Positions 35,381 to 44,687 of a DNA stretch of 64,000 bases are shown here, piece after piece. The position numbers and the translations under genes are program-made. Location: contig JADHXC010000007.1 of NCBI GenBank assembly GCA_016783135.1, positions 1 through 64,000 on the forward strand, given 5' to 3'. This DNA is from Dehalococcoidales bacterium. GTDB lineage: Bacteria > Chloroflexota > Dehalococcoidia > Dehalococcoidales > Fen-1064. The notes beneath the pieces are model-generated. The model was not told where the DNA came from. It made no database searches and saw nothing but the letters and a program-made list of their open reading frames with translations. Positions within the stretch are counted from its first letter, which is position 1. Each line of letters begins with the position of its first letter.

Positions 35381-36073
35381 CTATAGCGAGCCTTTACCCA
35401 TTCGCTCAAGCTCTACTCTGGCTTCATCGGGGAAGTCGGTGATTATGCCGTCCACGCCCAGGTCAAGGGCTATGCGGACCTGGGTCATGTCGGCAAAACC
35501 CCACACGAAGATGGGTAGGCCAGCCTCATCGGCCTCGCGGACGAGGTCGGCGTTCACGCTGGGGAACATCACGATGAGCATATCCGCCCCTGTCTCCCGG
35601 ACCAGGGTGACGTGGTCTTCCATCGGGGTGGCGGTGATGACGCCCCGCCGTATATCGGGAGCCAGATTGGCCAGTTCCAGCACAAGGTCCCTGTTGAATG
35701 AGGTCAGGAACACCTCGTCCGGTTGTATACCCTCCCGCAGGACGTCAAGGAAACGGGCCAGAGAATCTACCCGCTTGACTTCGACGTTCAGCCTGACCCG
35801 TTCGTGGCACAGGTCCAGGGTTTCTTCGAGGGTCGGTATTCGGAATCGGTCACGAAGCCGGGCCTCCTTGATTTCAGATAGTGACAGACGGCCTATGTCC
35901 CGGCCGGACAACTCGGCGTCGTGGTATATAACGAACCGGCCGTCGGCGGTCTCCCGAACGTCACACTCGATTGCATCGACCGGTATCCGGATGGCGGCTT
36001 CAAAAGATTCCAAGGTATTGTCCGGGAAATCCCTGGTAAAGCCCCGGTGGGCTACGTTGAGGACCTGCTTCAT
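35381..36073 (-). CDS. Glycerophosphodiester phosphodiesterase
   Basis: 230 residues. Hydrolyses glycerophosphodiesters to glycerol-3-phosphate and an alcohol, metal-dependent. VAHRGFTRDFPDNTLESF (catalytic His and Glu), DAIECDVRETADG, HDAEL, NVEVK and IITDFPDEA cover the family motifs. No signal peptide, so cytoplasmic. ATG with GGAGGAGGG upstream; lies 34 bp from the crotonase start. Confidence 0.92.
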   Translation of the reverse strand: MKQVLNVAHRGFTRDFPDNTLESFEAAIRIPVDAIECDVRETADGRFVIYHDAELSGRDIGRLSLSEIKEARLRDRFRIPTLEETLDLCHERVRLNVEVKRVDSLARFLDVLREGIQPDEVFLTSFNRDLVLELANLAPDIRRGVITATPMEDHVTLVRETGADMLIVMFPSVNADLVREADEAGLPIFVWGFADMTQVRIALDLGVDGIITDFPDEARVELERMGKGSL

Positions 36074-36109
36074 GATTTTGCCCTCCTCCTGGCGTGGTGG
36101 CCCCGTCGG

Positions 36110-36511
36110 TCAGGTAATCTCCCAGTCGTGGTAGCCTTGTTGGATTACCGCCAGGTACTCCCGCGAGGGTTGTGTCTCTTCCGACTGCTCCCGCTTGATA
36201 TAGGCGACTGCCCGGACGGCCTCACCGTCCTCGGTGATGACCAGCACGTTTATATGGTCATAGACGGTGGGGTAACCTTCGTGTTTGTCCAGTCGTTTCA
36301 GGCACAACTCTGATATCTCGTAGACCGCTCCCGGGACTTTTTCTCCCTGGAAGGGCTTGATACTGGCGGTCCCACTCCGCCACTGCCTTGACCATCCGGT
36401 GAATATCAGCTTGTAGTTGGGCAGTACGGCGCGAAACCTGGGCTGGTTGTCAGGACAGCGCTCCGCCATCTGCTTTCGGCTCAGATTGCTGGCATAGGCA
36501 AAGTAGTACAT
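36110..36511 (-). CDS. Gamma-glutamylcyclotransferase-like (AIG2 fold) protein
   Basis: 133 residues. YYFAYASNLS at the N-terminus is the substrate-loop motif, and the catalytic acid is the Glu in LDKHEGYPTVYD. Family members cleave gamma-glutamyl peptides or amines to 5-oxoproline; the precise substrate is open. ATG preceded by GGAGAG; upstream gene of the pair with the glycerophosphodiesterase. Confidence 0.88.
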   Translation of the reverse strand: MYYFAYASNLSRKQMAERCPDNQPRFRAVLPNYKLIFTGWSRQWRSGTASIKPFQGEKVPGAVYEISELCLKRLDKHEGYPTVYDHINVLVITEDGEAVRAVAYIKREQSEETQPSREYLAVIQQGYHDWEIT

Positions 36512-36638
36512 CCTACACTCTCCGGTTGATTACTGAGATGTATTATACACCATCAGGCGCAGGACACCATGTTGTATATCACAAACGGCAGGGGTGCACC
36601 TTCTGCGGAGGCGCCGCCTCTTCTGAGAGGCGCTTCCT

Positions 36639-36668
36639 TTGCTATCCTCTCCGGCAAAAGGCTACAAT
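36639..36668 (+). promoter_or_regulatory. Probable promoter of the flavin-reductase gene
   Basis: TTGCTA (36639-36644), 18-bp spacer, TACAAT (36663-36668), 50 bp before the ATG at 36719. It follows a palindromic GC-rich stretch (GAGGCGCCGCCTC, about 36608-36620). Confidence 0.45.
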
Positions 36669-36718
36669 TCTATCGGGGTGGAGCACTGATACTTCGCCCG
36701 GATAAGAGGAGGGATGCT

Positions 36719-37297
36719 ATGGCAAAGGTACAGCTTGGTCCGGAGACGCTGGTCTATCCCATGCCGGTATTTCTGGTGGGAGCAAACGTCGGCGGGAAGC
36801 CGAATTTCATGGCAGTTGCCTGGGGTGGAATTGTCAACGGTTCACCGCCGATGGTTTCCGTGGCGATAGTCTCTCAGAGGTACACCTTCAAGGGTATTCG
36901 TGAGAACATGACGTTTTCGGTTAACATACCATCGGTCGACATGGTAAAGGAGGTGGATTACTGCGGTATTGCTTCCGGTTCCAGGGTTGATAAGGTCTCT
37001 GTCTGCGGCTTTCGTGTGTTCTACGGCAAGCTGGAGACCGCCCCACTCATCGAGCAGTGTCCCGTCAACCTGGAGTGCCGTGTGGTGCACATCATGGATA
37101 TGGGGAGCAATTTGCTGGTTGTCGGCAGAATCGAAGAGACCCACGTTTCCGAGGACTGCCTTACCGATGGCAAACCGGATGTGACCAGGATTCGGCCGTT
37201 TGCCTACGTTACATCGCCGGCACAGCAGTACCAGGCTCTTGGCGACATCATTGCGGATGCGTTCAGTGTTGGTCGTGGGCTCGGGGAGAAGGTATAG
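36719..37297 (+). CDS. Flavin reductase family protein
   Basis: 192 residues from the ATG at 36719 with GGAGGG upstream; an upstream in-frame ATG at 36569 lies ahead of the promoter. FMN-binding split barrel: YPMPVFLVGANVGGKPNFMAVAWGG, PPMVSVAIVSQRYT, TFSVNIPS and the late DCLTDGKPDVTRIRPF. Proteins of this type occur widely in anaerobes and may pass electrons to another partner; the role is not known. Confidence 0.9.
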   Translation: MAKVQLGPETLVYPMPVFLVGANVGGKPNFMAVAWGGIVNGSPPMVSVAIVSQRYTFKGIRENMTFSVNIPSVDMVKEVDYCGIASGSRVDKVSVCGFRVFYGKLETAPLIEQCPVNLECRVVHIMDMGSNLLVVGRIEETHVSEDCLTDGKPDVTRIRPFAYVTSPAQQYQALGDIIADAFSVGRGLGEKV

Positions 37298-37374
37298 GTG
37301 CTAAGGTTGAGAAAGGGAGAGCAGTCTGGCATAATCTTGATTGTGTAACGGAGAAGGAGATGGGATAGGGTTCG

Positions 37375-38391
37375 ATGATAATTGGAATGGCGAAGGGTGC
37401 CAGCCGGGAAGCGGTGGATAACGTCGTTAAAAGGGCTGAGTCGTTGGGTCTGGGGGTCCAGTTGAACCTCGGTACGGACAGGACGGTGGTTGCTATCTTA
37501 GGGAGCACCACCGGTCAGATTTCCACGGATGTTTTCGCCGTGCTTCCCGAGGTCGAAAGTGTCACCCGCATCATGAAGCCTTACAAGCTGGCGGCTCGGG
37601 AGTTCAAGGGCAGGGACAGCCTAGTATCGGTTGACGGTGTGGAGGTCGGTGGCAAGCGTATAGTTGTCATGGCCGGGCCCTGTGCTGTGGAGAGTGAGGA
37701 ACAACTCATGGAGGCAGCCCGGGCAGTGAAGGCATCCGGGGCAAGTATTCTGCGCGGCGGTGCCTTCAAGCCGAGAACATCACCTTTCAGTTTTCACGGC
37801 TTGGAGGAAAAAGGTCTGGAGTTGCTGGTCAGGGCACGTGAGGCCTTCGGAATGCCGGTGGTAACTGAAGTAGTCGACCCGCAGGCCGTCGACATGGTGG
37901 CCAGGTCCGCCAGTATCCTCCAGGTCGGTTCCCGTAACATGCAGAACTTCGCCCTGCTGACCAACGTCGGTAAGAGCAAGCGCCCCGTCGTTCTGAAGCG
38001 CGGATTTTCCTGCACCATCACCGAATGGCTTACCGCTGCCGACTACCTGCTGGCGGAAGGAAACGAGCAGGTAATCCTGTGCGAGCGGGGAATAAGGACC
38101 TTTGAGGACAGCACGCGGTTCTCGCTGGACATCTCGGCGATACCGGTGATTAAAAAGGCCAGTCACCTGCCGATAATTGTCGACCCCAGCCACGCCGCCG
38201 GTCACTACTCGCTGGTACCGGCGATAGCCAGGGCGGCAGTGGCCGCCGGTGCTGATGGACTTCTCATCGAGGTGCATCCCAATCCAAAGGAAGCCCTGGT
38301 AGACGGGCTGCAATCATTGACGCCGTCGGACTTTGCCAGGTTGATGGACCAGTTGCGAGCAGTAGCGGAGTCGGTGGGCAGGTATATCTAA
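37375..38391 (+). CDS. aroF: 3-deoxy-7-phosphoheptulonate (DAHP) synthase, type I-beta with N-terminal regulatory domain
   Basis: 338 residues. Condenses phosphoenolpyruvate with erythrose-4-phosphate, the first shikimate step. Residues 1-70 form a ferredoxin-like domain as in Thermotoga-type enzymes, where it mediates tyrosine/phenylalanine inhibition. The barrel holds VMAGPCAVESEEQL, RGGAFKPRTSPFSFHG, QVGSRNMQNF, VLKRGFSCTITEWL, LCERGIRTF and VDPSHAAGH. It stands alone, with no other aro gene in the window. Confidence 0.94.
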   Translation: MIIGMAKGASREAVDNVVKRAESLGLGVQLNLGTDRTVVAILGSTTGQISTDVFAVLPEVESVTRIMKPYKLAAREFKGRDSLVSVDGVEVGGKRIVVMAGPCAVESEEQLMEAARAVKASGASILRGGAFKPRTSPFSFHGLEEKGLELLVRAREAFGMPVVTEVVDPQAVDMVARSASILQVGSRNMQNFALLTNVGKSKRPVVLKRGFSCTITEWLTAADYLLAEGNEQVILCERGIRTFEDSTRFSLDISAIPVIKKASHLPIIVDPSHAAGHYSLVPAIARAAVAAGADGLLIEVHPNPKEALVDGLQSLTPSDFARLMDQLRAVAESVGRYI

Positions 38392-38555
38392 TGATGAGCG
38401 CTGCACGACTCCAGTGCAGGGCAGGACTGAGATTATCCGGTGAGAGGTCTATCGCCATTATCAGAAGGAACGAGTATATTCGGTATCTTACACCGATAGC
38501 ATAGCGAGGTTGGCGGCGTGCAGTCAGCCGTCTCAACAAGACAGAAGGAGGGTAT

Positions 38556-38933
38556 ATGATACAAGGTATCCATCACGTAGGGATTGCAGTGCAGAGTATT
38601 GACACGGTAGCAGCTTTTCTCAAGGAGATGTTCGGGGCGGAGTTCGTCGGCGAGCGTGGCCTTGAGACCCCGGAGTTCCTGTCACGCATGGTCAAGATTG
38701 GTGGCAGTCTTTTCGAGCTTCTCGAGCCGAGGGGACAGGGTGGCCTTATCGAGCGGTACCTCAGCAGCCGCGGCGAAGGAATCCACCACTACAGCCTGCA
38801 GGTGGACGACCCGGAAGAGGTCTTCAAGCTCTGTGACGAGAAGGGAATGAAGGTGCTCGCACGCCGTTTTATTCATCCCAAGAGTGCCCACGGTATGCTG
38901 ATTGAGATTATCGGTACCAACGAGAGGTTTTAA
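38556..38933 (+). CDS. mce: Methylmalonyl-CoA epimerase-like VOC protein
   Basis: 125 residues of the glyoxalase/VOC fold: IHHVGIAVQSIDTV at the start (first metal His), GGSLFELLEP, GIHHYSLQVDD (second His) and MLIEII (Glu). This matches methylmalonyl-CoA epimerase, which interconverts R and S isomers in propionyl-CoA metabolism. Ends slightly short of some homologues (HPKSAHGMLIEIIGT). ATG follows AGAAGGAGG. Neighbouring carboxylase and thiolase genes fit acyl-CoA catabolism. Confidence 0.85.
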   Translation: MIQGIHHVGIAVQSIDTVAAFLKEMFGAEFVGERGLETPEFLSRMVKIGGSLFELLEPRGQGGLIERYLSSRGEGIHHYSLQVDDPEEVFKLCDEKGMKVLARRFIHPKSAHGMLIEIIGTNERF

Positions 38934-38949
38934 TCGCAATACCGGTCAA

Positions 38950-38979
38950 TTGGACGGCGAAAGATGGTATTGCTATAAT
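38950..38979 (+). promoter_or_regulatory. Promoter of the OB-fold/thiolase pair
   Basis: TTGGAC (38950-38955), 18-bp spacer, perfect TATAAT (38974-38979), about 97 bp before the ATG at 39076. Confidence 0.6.
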
Positions 38980-39075
38980 TGGTGAGACCGGAGCAGGAGT
39001 TCCCGGATAAGTAGAAGTCGTTACCTTTTCCGGGGATAAGGGCCGGGTATTCAGGTAGCATCAGAAAGGAGAATT

Positions 39076-39510
39076 ATGATGAGTGAAGCCACAACCGGTA
39101 AAAAACGGCTCCCCTTGAGGCGGGCAGGGTTCGTCATACCGGAGGACCCCAAGGCAGAACCATACCTTGTTGGCTGTAAGTGTGGTAACTGCGGTAAGTA
39201 CTTCTCACCTCCGAGAGTCATTTGCCTCAACTGCGCGGAGCAGCAAATGGAGCCGGCGGCTCTGAGTGGTAAGGGCACGGTATATAGCTACACGATTGTC
39301 CACCAGCAGCTTCCCTTCTCCGTGGTTCAGGTACCGTACGCGATTGTTATCGTAGCCCTGGAAGAGGGATGCCAGACTCACGGGGTAGTCACCGTTAATC
39401 TGGATTCTGTGGCAGTGGGTGCGCCTATTGAGGTCTACTTTGAGAAGGTCAGAGAAGACGACGAAGGCAACGACCTGATAGTGAACAAGTTCCGTATTGT
39501 ACAGAAATAA
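39076..39510 (+). CDS. Zn-ribbon/OB-fold protein (DUF35 type), thiolase partner
   Basis: 144 residues. Rubredoxin-like zinc ribbon with GCKCGNCGKYFSPP and CLNCAEQQ, then the OB-fold (SGKGTVYSYTIVHQQ, PYAIVIVALEEG). Such proteins bind SCP2-type thiolases or aldolases and are needed for their activity on CoA thioesters. The thiolase is the next gene, 27 bp later. AAAGGAG precedes the ATG pair. Confidence 0.88.
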   Translation: MMSEATTGKKRLPLRRAGFVIPEDPKAEPYLVGCKCGNCGKYFSPPRVICLNCAEQQMEPAALSGKGTVYSYTIVHQQLPFSVVQVPYAIVIVALEEGCQTHGVVTVNLDSVAVGAPIEVYFEKVREDDEGNDLIVNKFRIVQK

Positions 39511-39537
39511 TAGGAGTGTTTCGGAGGATAAGAAGTC

Positions 39538-40695
39538 ATGAGTACTCTTGAAGCCTGGAAGAACATGAGAGAGGTTTGCATCGTCGGTATCGGGATGCAC
39601 AAGTTCGGCCGCTGGCCGGACAAGAGTCCGGGTGACCTGGTGCGTGAAGCTGCCCTGGCCGCATTTGAAGACGCCGGATGTACGTTCAAGGATATCGAGG
39701 TTGGTTTCAGCGGCCGGGTGCAGTCGGTCACCGGTACCGGCCAGTACGTCTTCGGTGAATTAGGCCAGAGCGGTATCCTCATCGACAACGTGGAGAAAGC
39801 CTGCGCCAGTGCCTCGACGGCCATCCGGGTAGCCACCTGGGTGGTGGGTGCCGGCCTCTACGATGTCGCCCTGTGCACAGGGGTGGAGAAGATGCAGCGG
39901 GGTCTGCTGGGAGCACCGATGAGTGAAGCCTCGGCAAGCTACTCGCAGTTGATGGGTCTGGGCATAATGCCCGGGGAGTATGCCATGAGGGCCAGACGGC
40001 ACATGAGTGAGTACGGCTCCACCCGGGAGATGTATGCCCAGGTAGCGGTGAAAAGTCACAAGAACGGGGCCTTGAACCCCTATGCCCAGTACCAGACACC
40101 GGTTACACTGGAAGAGGTGCTCAATGCACGCATGATTGCCGACCCACTCACCCTGTACCAGTGTTCCCCGTCCAGTGATGGAGCGGCGGCGACAGTGATA
40201 TGTGCAAGGGAAGTAGCGCACCGCTTTCGTGGTAAACCGATAACCATTGCCGGTTGGGGCAGCGGTACCCCGTCCTACAGTCCGGTAGGGATTGGTGGTG
40301 ATGTTGCCGAGGGATTCATTGCCAAAGTGAGCAAGGAAGCCTATGAGAGGGCCGGAGTCGGTCCCGAGGACGTTAATGTCTGCCAGGTGCACGATGCCTT
40401 CAGTGCCGGTGAGGTCTTTGCCGTGGAGGAACTCGGGTTCTGTCCCACCGGTGAAGGCGGCCAGTTCATCTGGGAAGGTCGGGCGGACATCGGTGGTGAT
40501 AAGCCGGTTAATACCGATGGCGGTCTGGAGAGTCGGGGACATCCGATGGGGGCGACCGGTATTGCCCAGGCAATAGAGATTGTCCACCAGCTAAGGGGTG
40601 ATGCCGGACCGAGGCAGGTACCGGGAAACCCCACGGTAGGCCTGCAGCACAACGTGGGCGTTGGCGGTTGTAATATCCTTATATATAAGAAATAG
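39538..40695 (+). CDS. SCP2-type thiolase
   Basis: 385 residues. Thiolase fold with Cys89 in VEKACASAST as nucleophile, VHDAFSAGEVFAVEELGF for the active-site His, and a C-terminal ESRGHPMGATG with the second His; the terminal Cys region reads GVGGCNILIYK. Non-decarboxylating acyl-CoA thiolase or related C-C lyase; forms a complex with the preceding OB-fold protein in known cases. Substrate open. Confidence 0.9.
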   Translation: MSTLEAWKNMREVCIVGIGMHKFGRWPDKSPGDLVREAALAAFEDAGCTFKDIEVGFSGRVQSVTGTGQYVFGELGQSGILIDNVEKACASASTAIRVATWVVGAGLYDVALCTGVEKMQRGLLGAPMSEASASYSQLMGLGIMPGEYAMRARRHMSEYGSTREMYAQVAVKSHKNGALNPYAQYQTPVTLEEVLNARMIADPLTLYQCSPSSDGAAATVICAREVAHRFRGKPITIAGWGSGTPSYSPVGIGGDVAEGFIAKVSKEAYERAGVGPEDVNVCQVHDAFSAGEVFAVEELGFCPTGEGGQFIWEGRADIGGDKPVNTDGGLESRGHPMGATGIAQAIEIVHQLRGDAGPRQVPGNPTVGLQHNVGVGGCNILIYKK

Positions 40696-40745
40696 ATGGA
40701 TTTGCTCCGGACCCCATGTCCCATCTGAATATAAGGGAGAATAGG

Positions 40746-40781
40746 CGCAGCCGACCGTAAGGTCGGCTGCGTTGATACTTT
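40746..40781 (+). terminator. Probable terminator after the thiolase
   Basis: Perfect 11-bp stem CGCAGCCGACC/GGTCGGCTGCG with GTAA tetraloop (40746-40771), followed by TTGATACTTT, a weak U-rich tail. Lies between thiolase and the aspS promoter. Confidence 0.65.
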
Positions 40782-40797
40782 ACGCAAGCGTGACAGG

Positions 40798-40827
40798 TTG
40801 AAGGACGTACGTCTCGTAAGCTATACT
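40798..40827 (+). promoter_or_regulatory. Promoter of the aspS-tig-clpP operon
   Basis: TTGAAG (40798-40803), 18-bp spacer, TATACT (40822-40827), about 54 bp upstream of the TTG start of aspS. Confidence 0.5.
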
Positions 40828-40880
40828 TAGCTTAGGTAGACTCAACTTGTGCATTTTCTCATTTTGCCCAGGAGAATGGA

Positions 40881-42674
40881 TTGCTTAAGACTCACAATTG
40901 CGGTGAACTCCGAAAGGAGCACGTCGGGAGCAAGGTAACACTGGCCGGCTGGGTCGACCGACGTCGGGACCATGGCGGACTTATTTTCATTGACCTGCGA
41001 GACCGTGAAGGGATTGTGCAGGTCGTCTTTAATCCCGACGTATCCCGCTCCAGCCACGAAACAGCGAACGACATGCGCAGCGAATACGTGGTGCAGGTTA
41101 CCGGTGAGGTAGCACTGCGTCCCGCCGGTACCGAGAACAGCCAGATGCCTACCGGAGAAGTAGAGGTGATTGTCGATAGTACGACCATTCTTAATACCTC
41201 TGAGACGCCGCCGTTTTACATAAACAGGGATATAGATATTGATGAGAACCTGCGTCTCCAGTACCGCTATCTTGACCTCCGCCGCAACCGGATGACGAAG
41301 AACCTCATTCTCCGGCATCAGATAGTAAAGTACATTCGTGACTTCCTCGATACACGAGGCTTTATTGAGGTTGAGACCCCGATTTTGATAAAGAGTACAC
41401 CGGAAGGGGCGCGTGACTACCTGGTGCCGAGCCGGGTCCATCCGGGTAAGTTCTACGCACTACCGCAGTCGCCCCAGCAGCTCAAGCAGTTGCTGATGGT
41501 GGCCGGTGTGGAAAAGTACTTCCAGATAGCGAAGTGCTTCCGGGATGAAGACACCCGTGCAGACCGGCAGCCGGAACATACCCAGCTCGACCTTGAAATG
41601 AGCTTCGTAGAAGAGGAAGACATTCTCCAACTGATGGAAGAATTGTTTACGTCACTGGTAGAAACGGTGACTCCCGAGAAGAAGATTATCAAACCGTGGC
41701 CTCGTCTGTCTTATGAAGACGCCATGGAGCGCTATGGTAGTGACAAACCTGACCTGCGCTTCGGTCTGGAACTTGGTGACCTGTCTGATATAGTAGCCGA
41801 CTCGGAGTTTGGCGTATTCCGCGATGCTGTTGCCGGAGGCGGTAGGGTAAAAGGTATCCGCGCTCCTGGATGTGGCGGGTACAGCCGGAACCAGCTTGAA
41901 GAATTTAACAAGCTGGCAAAGAATTCCGGAGCACGAGGGTTGTTGACTATATCGCTCGGCAGCGAGTCCGGTGACCTTGATTCGCTCACTATGGATATGG
42001 TGAAATCGGTCGCTGCCAGATTTCTTACCCTGGACCAGGTAAAGGAAATAGCGCGGAAACTGGGCGCGAGCAGGGGAGACCTTCTACTGATTGCCGCCGG
42101 GGATATAAAGATGGTCGGTCGTGTCCTGAGTGATTTACGACTCGAGGTGGGCCGTCGACTTAACCTTGCCGACCCGGATACACTGGTGTTTGCCTTTGTG
42201 CAGAGCTTTCCGTTATTCAGGTGGGATGAGACTGCAGGACGCTGGGACTCGGAGCACCATCCCTTTACCGCACCAATAGATGAGGATATCCCCCTGCTGG
42301 ATACTGCGCCGGGTGAGATGCACTCCAAGCACTATGATATCGTCTGTAATGGACTGGAGCTTGCCAGCGGCAGTATCAGGATTCACCGGAGTGACATACA
42401 GCGGAAGGTGTTCCAGCTGCTGGGTTATACCGACGATGAGATTGAGGAGCGTTTCGGACACATGCTTGAAGCCTTCGGGTACGGCGCGCCTCCTCATGGG
42501 GGTATCGCCCCGGGCATTGACCGCTTTGTGATGATACTTGCTGGAGAGGAGACAATCCGGGAAGTGATTGCATTCCCCAAGAATCAGAACGCCGCAGACC
42601 TTACGCTTAATGCTCCTGCACCGGTTAGCGAAGAGCAACTGGCTGAACTGCACCTGCGGCTGCGTGAGGAATGA
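40881..42674 (+). CDS. aspS: Aspartyl-tRNA synthetase (bacterial type)
   Basis: 597 residues, TTG start with CAGGAG 7 nt upstream; the nearby ATG is out of frame. Contains the anticodon-binding OB domain (VTLAGWVDRRRDHGG), class II motifs (VETPILIKSTPEGARDY, FRDEDTRADRQPEHTQLD, GGIAPGIDRFVMIL) and the bacterial GAD insertion. The His in RRRDHGG occupies the position reported as His in non-discriminating AspRS and Leu in discriminating enzymes, so it may also charge tRNA-Asn. First gene of an operon with tig and clpP. Confidence 0.94.
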   Translation: MLKTHNCGELRKEHVGSKVTLAGWVDRRRDHGGLIFIDLRDREGIVQVVFNPDVSRSSHETANDMRSEYVVQVTGEVALRPAGTENSQMPTGEVEVIVDSTTILNTSETPPFYINRDIDIDENLRLQYRYLDLRRNRMTKNLILRHQIVKYIRDFLDTRGFIEVETPILIKSTPEGARDYLVPSRVHPGKFYALPQSPQQLKQLLMVAGVEKYFQIAKCFRDEDTRADRQPEHTQLDLEMSFVEEEDILQLMEELFTSLVETVTPEKKIIKPWPRLSYEDAMERYGSDKPDLRFGLELGDLSDIVADSEFGVFRDAVAGGGRVKGIRAPGCGGYSRNQLEEFNKLAKNSGARGLLTISLGSESGDLDSLTMDMVKSVAARFLTLDQVKEIARKLGASRGDLLLIAAGDIKMVGRVLSDLRLEVGRRLNLADPDTLVFAFVQSFPLFRWDETAGRWDSEHHPFTAPIDEDIPLLDTAPGEMHSKHYDIVCNGLELASGSIRIHRSDIQRKVFQLLGYTDDEIEERFGHMLEAFGYGAPPHGGIAPGIDRFVMILAGEETIREVIAFPKNQNAADLTLNAPAPVSEEQLAELHLRLREE

Positions 42675-42693
42675 ATCACAGTCCGGCGGAACA

Positions 42694-44010
42694 ATGAAAG
42701 TAACCAACGAGAAGACAGAGAACAACGAGACCTATTTGACCGTCGAGATGGATTCTGCTGAGGTGGAAGAGTCCTCGGCGAACGTCTACCGTCGGCTGGT
42801 CAAGCAGGTAAACATTCCCGGTTTCCGTAAGGGAAAGGCGCCGCGTCCGATACTGGAGCGGTTTGTCGGCCAGGAACGTCTGGTCAATGATATGCTGGAA
42901 GACCTGGTACCCCGGGCTTACGAGAAGGCCATTGAGGAGCAGCAGCTTGAAGCTATTGCTCAACCGAAGATTGAAGTAATCGAAACCGACCCGGTGAAGT
43001 TCCAGGCGGTGGTGCCGCTGAAGCCGGTGGTCAACCTGGGCGACTATCACCAGATTCAGGTCACCGAAGAGCCGGTGGAGGTAACCGAAGAGACCGTTGA
43101 CCGGGTGATTGAAGACCTGCGCCACCAGTATGCCACCTGGGAACCGGTGGAGCGTGCTGCACAGATGGATGACCTGCTGAATCTGGACGTTGAGAGCACG
43201 ATTGACGGAGAGCCGTATATCAACCAGAAGGGTGCCCGGTATCGCCTGATAGCCGATTCACAGACCCCGGCACCGGGATTTGCCGAGCAGCTCGTGGGGA
43301 TGAACAAAGGTGACGAGAAGGAGTTCAATCTCCAGTTCCCTGAAGACTACTCGCAGAGTGAACTGGTTGGTAAAGAGGTTGTTTTTAAGGTAAGCGTTTC
43401 GGAGATTAAAGAGGAGAACCTGCCGGAGGTGACCGACGAGTTTGCTGCACAGGTTGAGGCTGAGATAGGGGGCGTGGAGGAGTTGCGCAACCGGATTCGT
43501 AGCGACCTCCAGAGCAGGGCTGAAGACAGGACCAGGATGGACTTCGAACAACGGGCAATCGAAGCTGTGGTGGAGGTAAGCGAGGTAGAGTTCCCGCCCG
43601 TGCTGGTGGAGACGGAGATTCACCGGCTGATGGAAGACCAGGCAAGGACTCTCCAGATGCAGGGACTTTCGTTTGAGCAGTACCTCAGGAGTGCCGGGAA
43701 GACGGAAGAGGAACTGCACGAGGAACTACACCCGACAGCAAAAAAGAGGGTGGCCGAATCGCTTGCCCTTATGAAACTCTCGGAAGAGGAGAACATCTTG
43801 GTGGAGGAGGCGGATATCGATGCTGAGATTTCCCGGGTGACCGAGGACACTGCTGAGGACAGAAAAGAACAACTGCACAAGATGCTGAATACACCGCAGA
43901 TGCGGGAATCAATAAAAACGACACTGCTTACCCGGAAGACCGTGGAGAAACTGGTGGAAATCGTGCGGGATTCGGGGGAGACCGAAGCGTCGCAGAAGGA
44001 GGAGAAATGA
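42694..44010 (+). CDS. tig: Trigger factor
   Basis: 438 residues from the ATG at 42694 (GGCGGA upstream; a longer frame lies inside aspS). Ribosome-associated chaperone and peptidyl-prolyl isomerase. The ribosome-docking signature is [15 protein letters not shown], near residue 38; a diverged FKBP domain follows ([35 protein letters not shown]) and then a long helical, charged C-terminal chaperone domain. Overlaps clpP by 4 nt. Confidence 0.94.
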   Translation: MKVTNEKTENNETYLTVEMDSAEVEESSANVYRRLVKQVNIPGFRKGKAPRPILERFVGQERLVNDMLEDLVPRAYEKAIEEQQLEAIAQPKIEVIETDPVKFQAVVPLKPVVNLGDYHQIQVTEEPVEVTEETVDRVIEDLRHQYATWEPVERAAQMDDLLNLDVESTIDGEPYINQKGARYRLIADSQTPAPGFAEQLVGMNKGDEKEFNLQFPEDYSQSELVGKEVVFKVSVSEIKEENLPEVTDEFAAQVEAEIGGVEELRNRIRSDLQSRAEDRTRMDFEQRAIEAVVEVSEVEFPPVLVETEIHRLMEDQARTLQMQGLSFEQYLRSAGKTEEELHEELHPTAKKRVAESLALMKLSEEENILVEEADIDAEISRVTEDTAEDRKEQLHKMLNTPQMRESIKTTLLTRKTVEKLVEIVRDSGETEASQKEEK

Positions 44011-44636
44011 ACACCAATCCGATGAATGTTATCCCGATGGTCATTGAGACCGGGACTAGAGGAGAACGCGCTTTTGACATATACTCGCTGCTTCTGAGAG
44101 AGCGTATCGTCATGCTCGGTATGCCGATAAACGACCAGGTAGCCAACGTGGTTATTGCTCAGCTACTCTATCTGGAGCGTGAGGACCCGGACAAGGACAT
44201 CAGTCTTTATATCCACTGTCCCGGTGGCATAATCAGTGCCGGACTGGCGATTTACGATACCATGCAGCTTATCCGCCCCGATGTCTCAACCATATGCGTC
44301 GGACTGGCGGCCAGCATGGGAACCCTGTTACTCTGTTCCGGAGCCAAGGGGAAACGTTTTGCCTTACCCAACTCCACCATTCACATGCACCAGGCGGCTG
44401 GTGGTGCGCAGGGACAGGCGTCGGATATTGAGATTGCTGCCCGTGAGATAATGCGGATGCAGGAGTTGATTCGGGGTATAATAGCGAAGCACACGGGGCA
44501 GACGATGGAAAAGATAGTCCACGATACCGACCGTGATTTCTACCTCGACCCCGCGCAGGCAGTCGAGTACGGGATAGTCGATGAAATCCTGACCAAGCCG
44601 AGCGTGGACAAGGACAAGGAAAAGGCCAAGAAATAG
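44007..44636 (+). CDS. clpP: ATP-dependent Clp protease proteolytic subunit
   Basis: 209 residues. Serine protease ring of the Clp complex. Catalytic triad Ser103 (GLAASMGT), His128 (IHMHQAAGG) and Asp177 (DTDRDFYLD). Start ATGA overlaps the tig stop, so translation is coupled. The short propeptide before [13 protein letters not shown] is as usual. The lysine-rich tail (DKDKEKAKK) is a little longer than average. No clpX follows in the window. Confidence 0.96.
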   Translation: MNTNPMNVIPMVIETGTRGERAFDIYSLLLRERIVMLGMPINDQVANVVIAQLLYLEREDPDKDISLYIHCPGGIISAGLAIYDTMQLIRPDVSTICVGLAASMGTLLLCSGAKGKRFALPNSTIHMHQAAGGAQGQASDIEIAAREIMRMQELIRGIIAKHTGQTMEKIVHDTDRDFYLDPAQAVEYGIVDEILTKPSVDKDKEKAKK

Positions 44637-44687
44637 TCACAGAAGGTATTACGCCAAGATGCCGGTGGGCTTGACTACACGGCAGCC

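Noticed and set aside
40696-40880. T-box or other riboswitch ahead of aspS
   Set aside because: The hairpin here looks like the thiolase terminator and precedes the aspS promoter, so it is not in the aspS leader.
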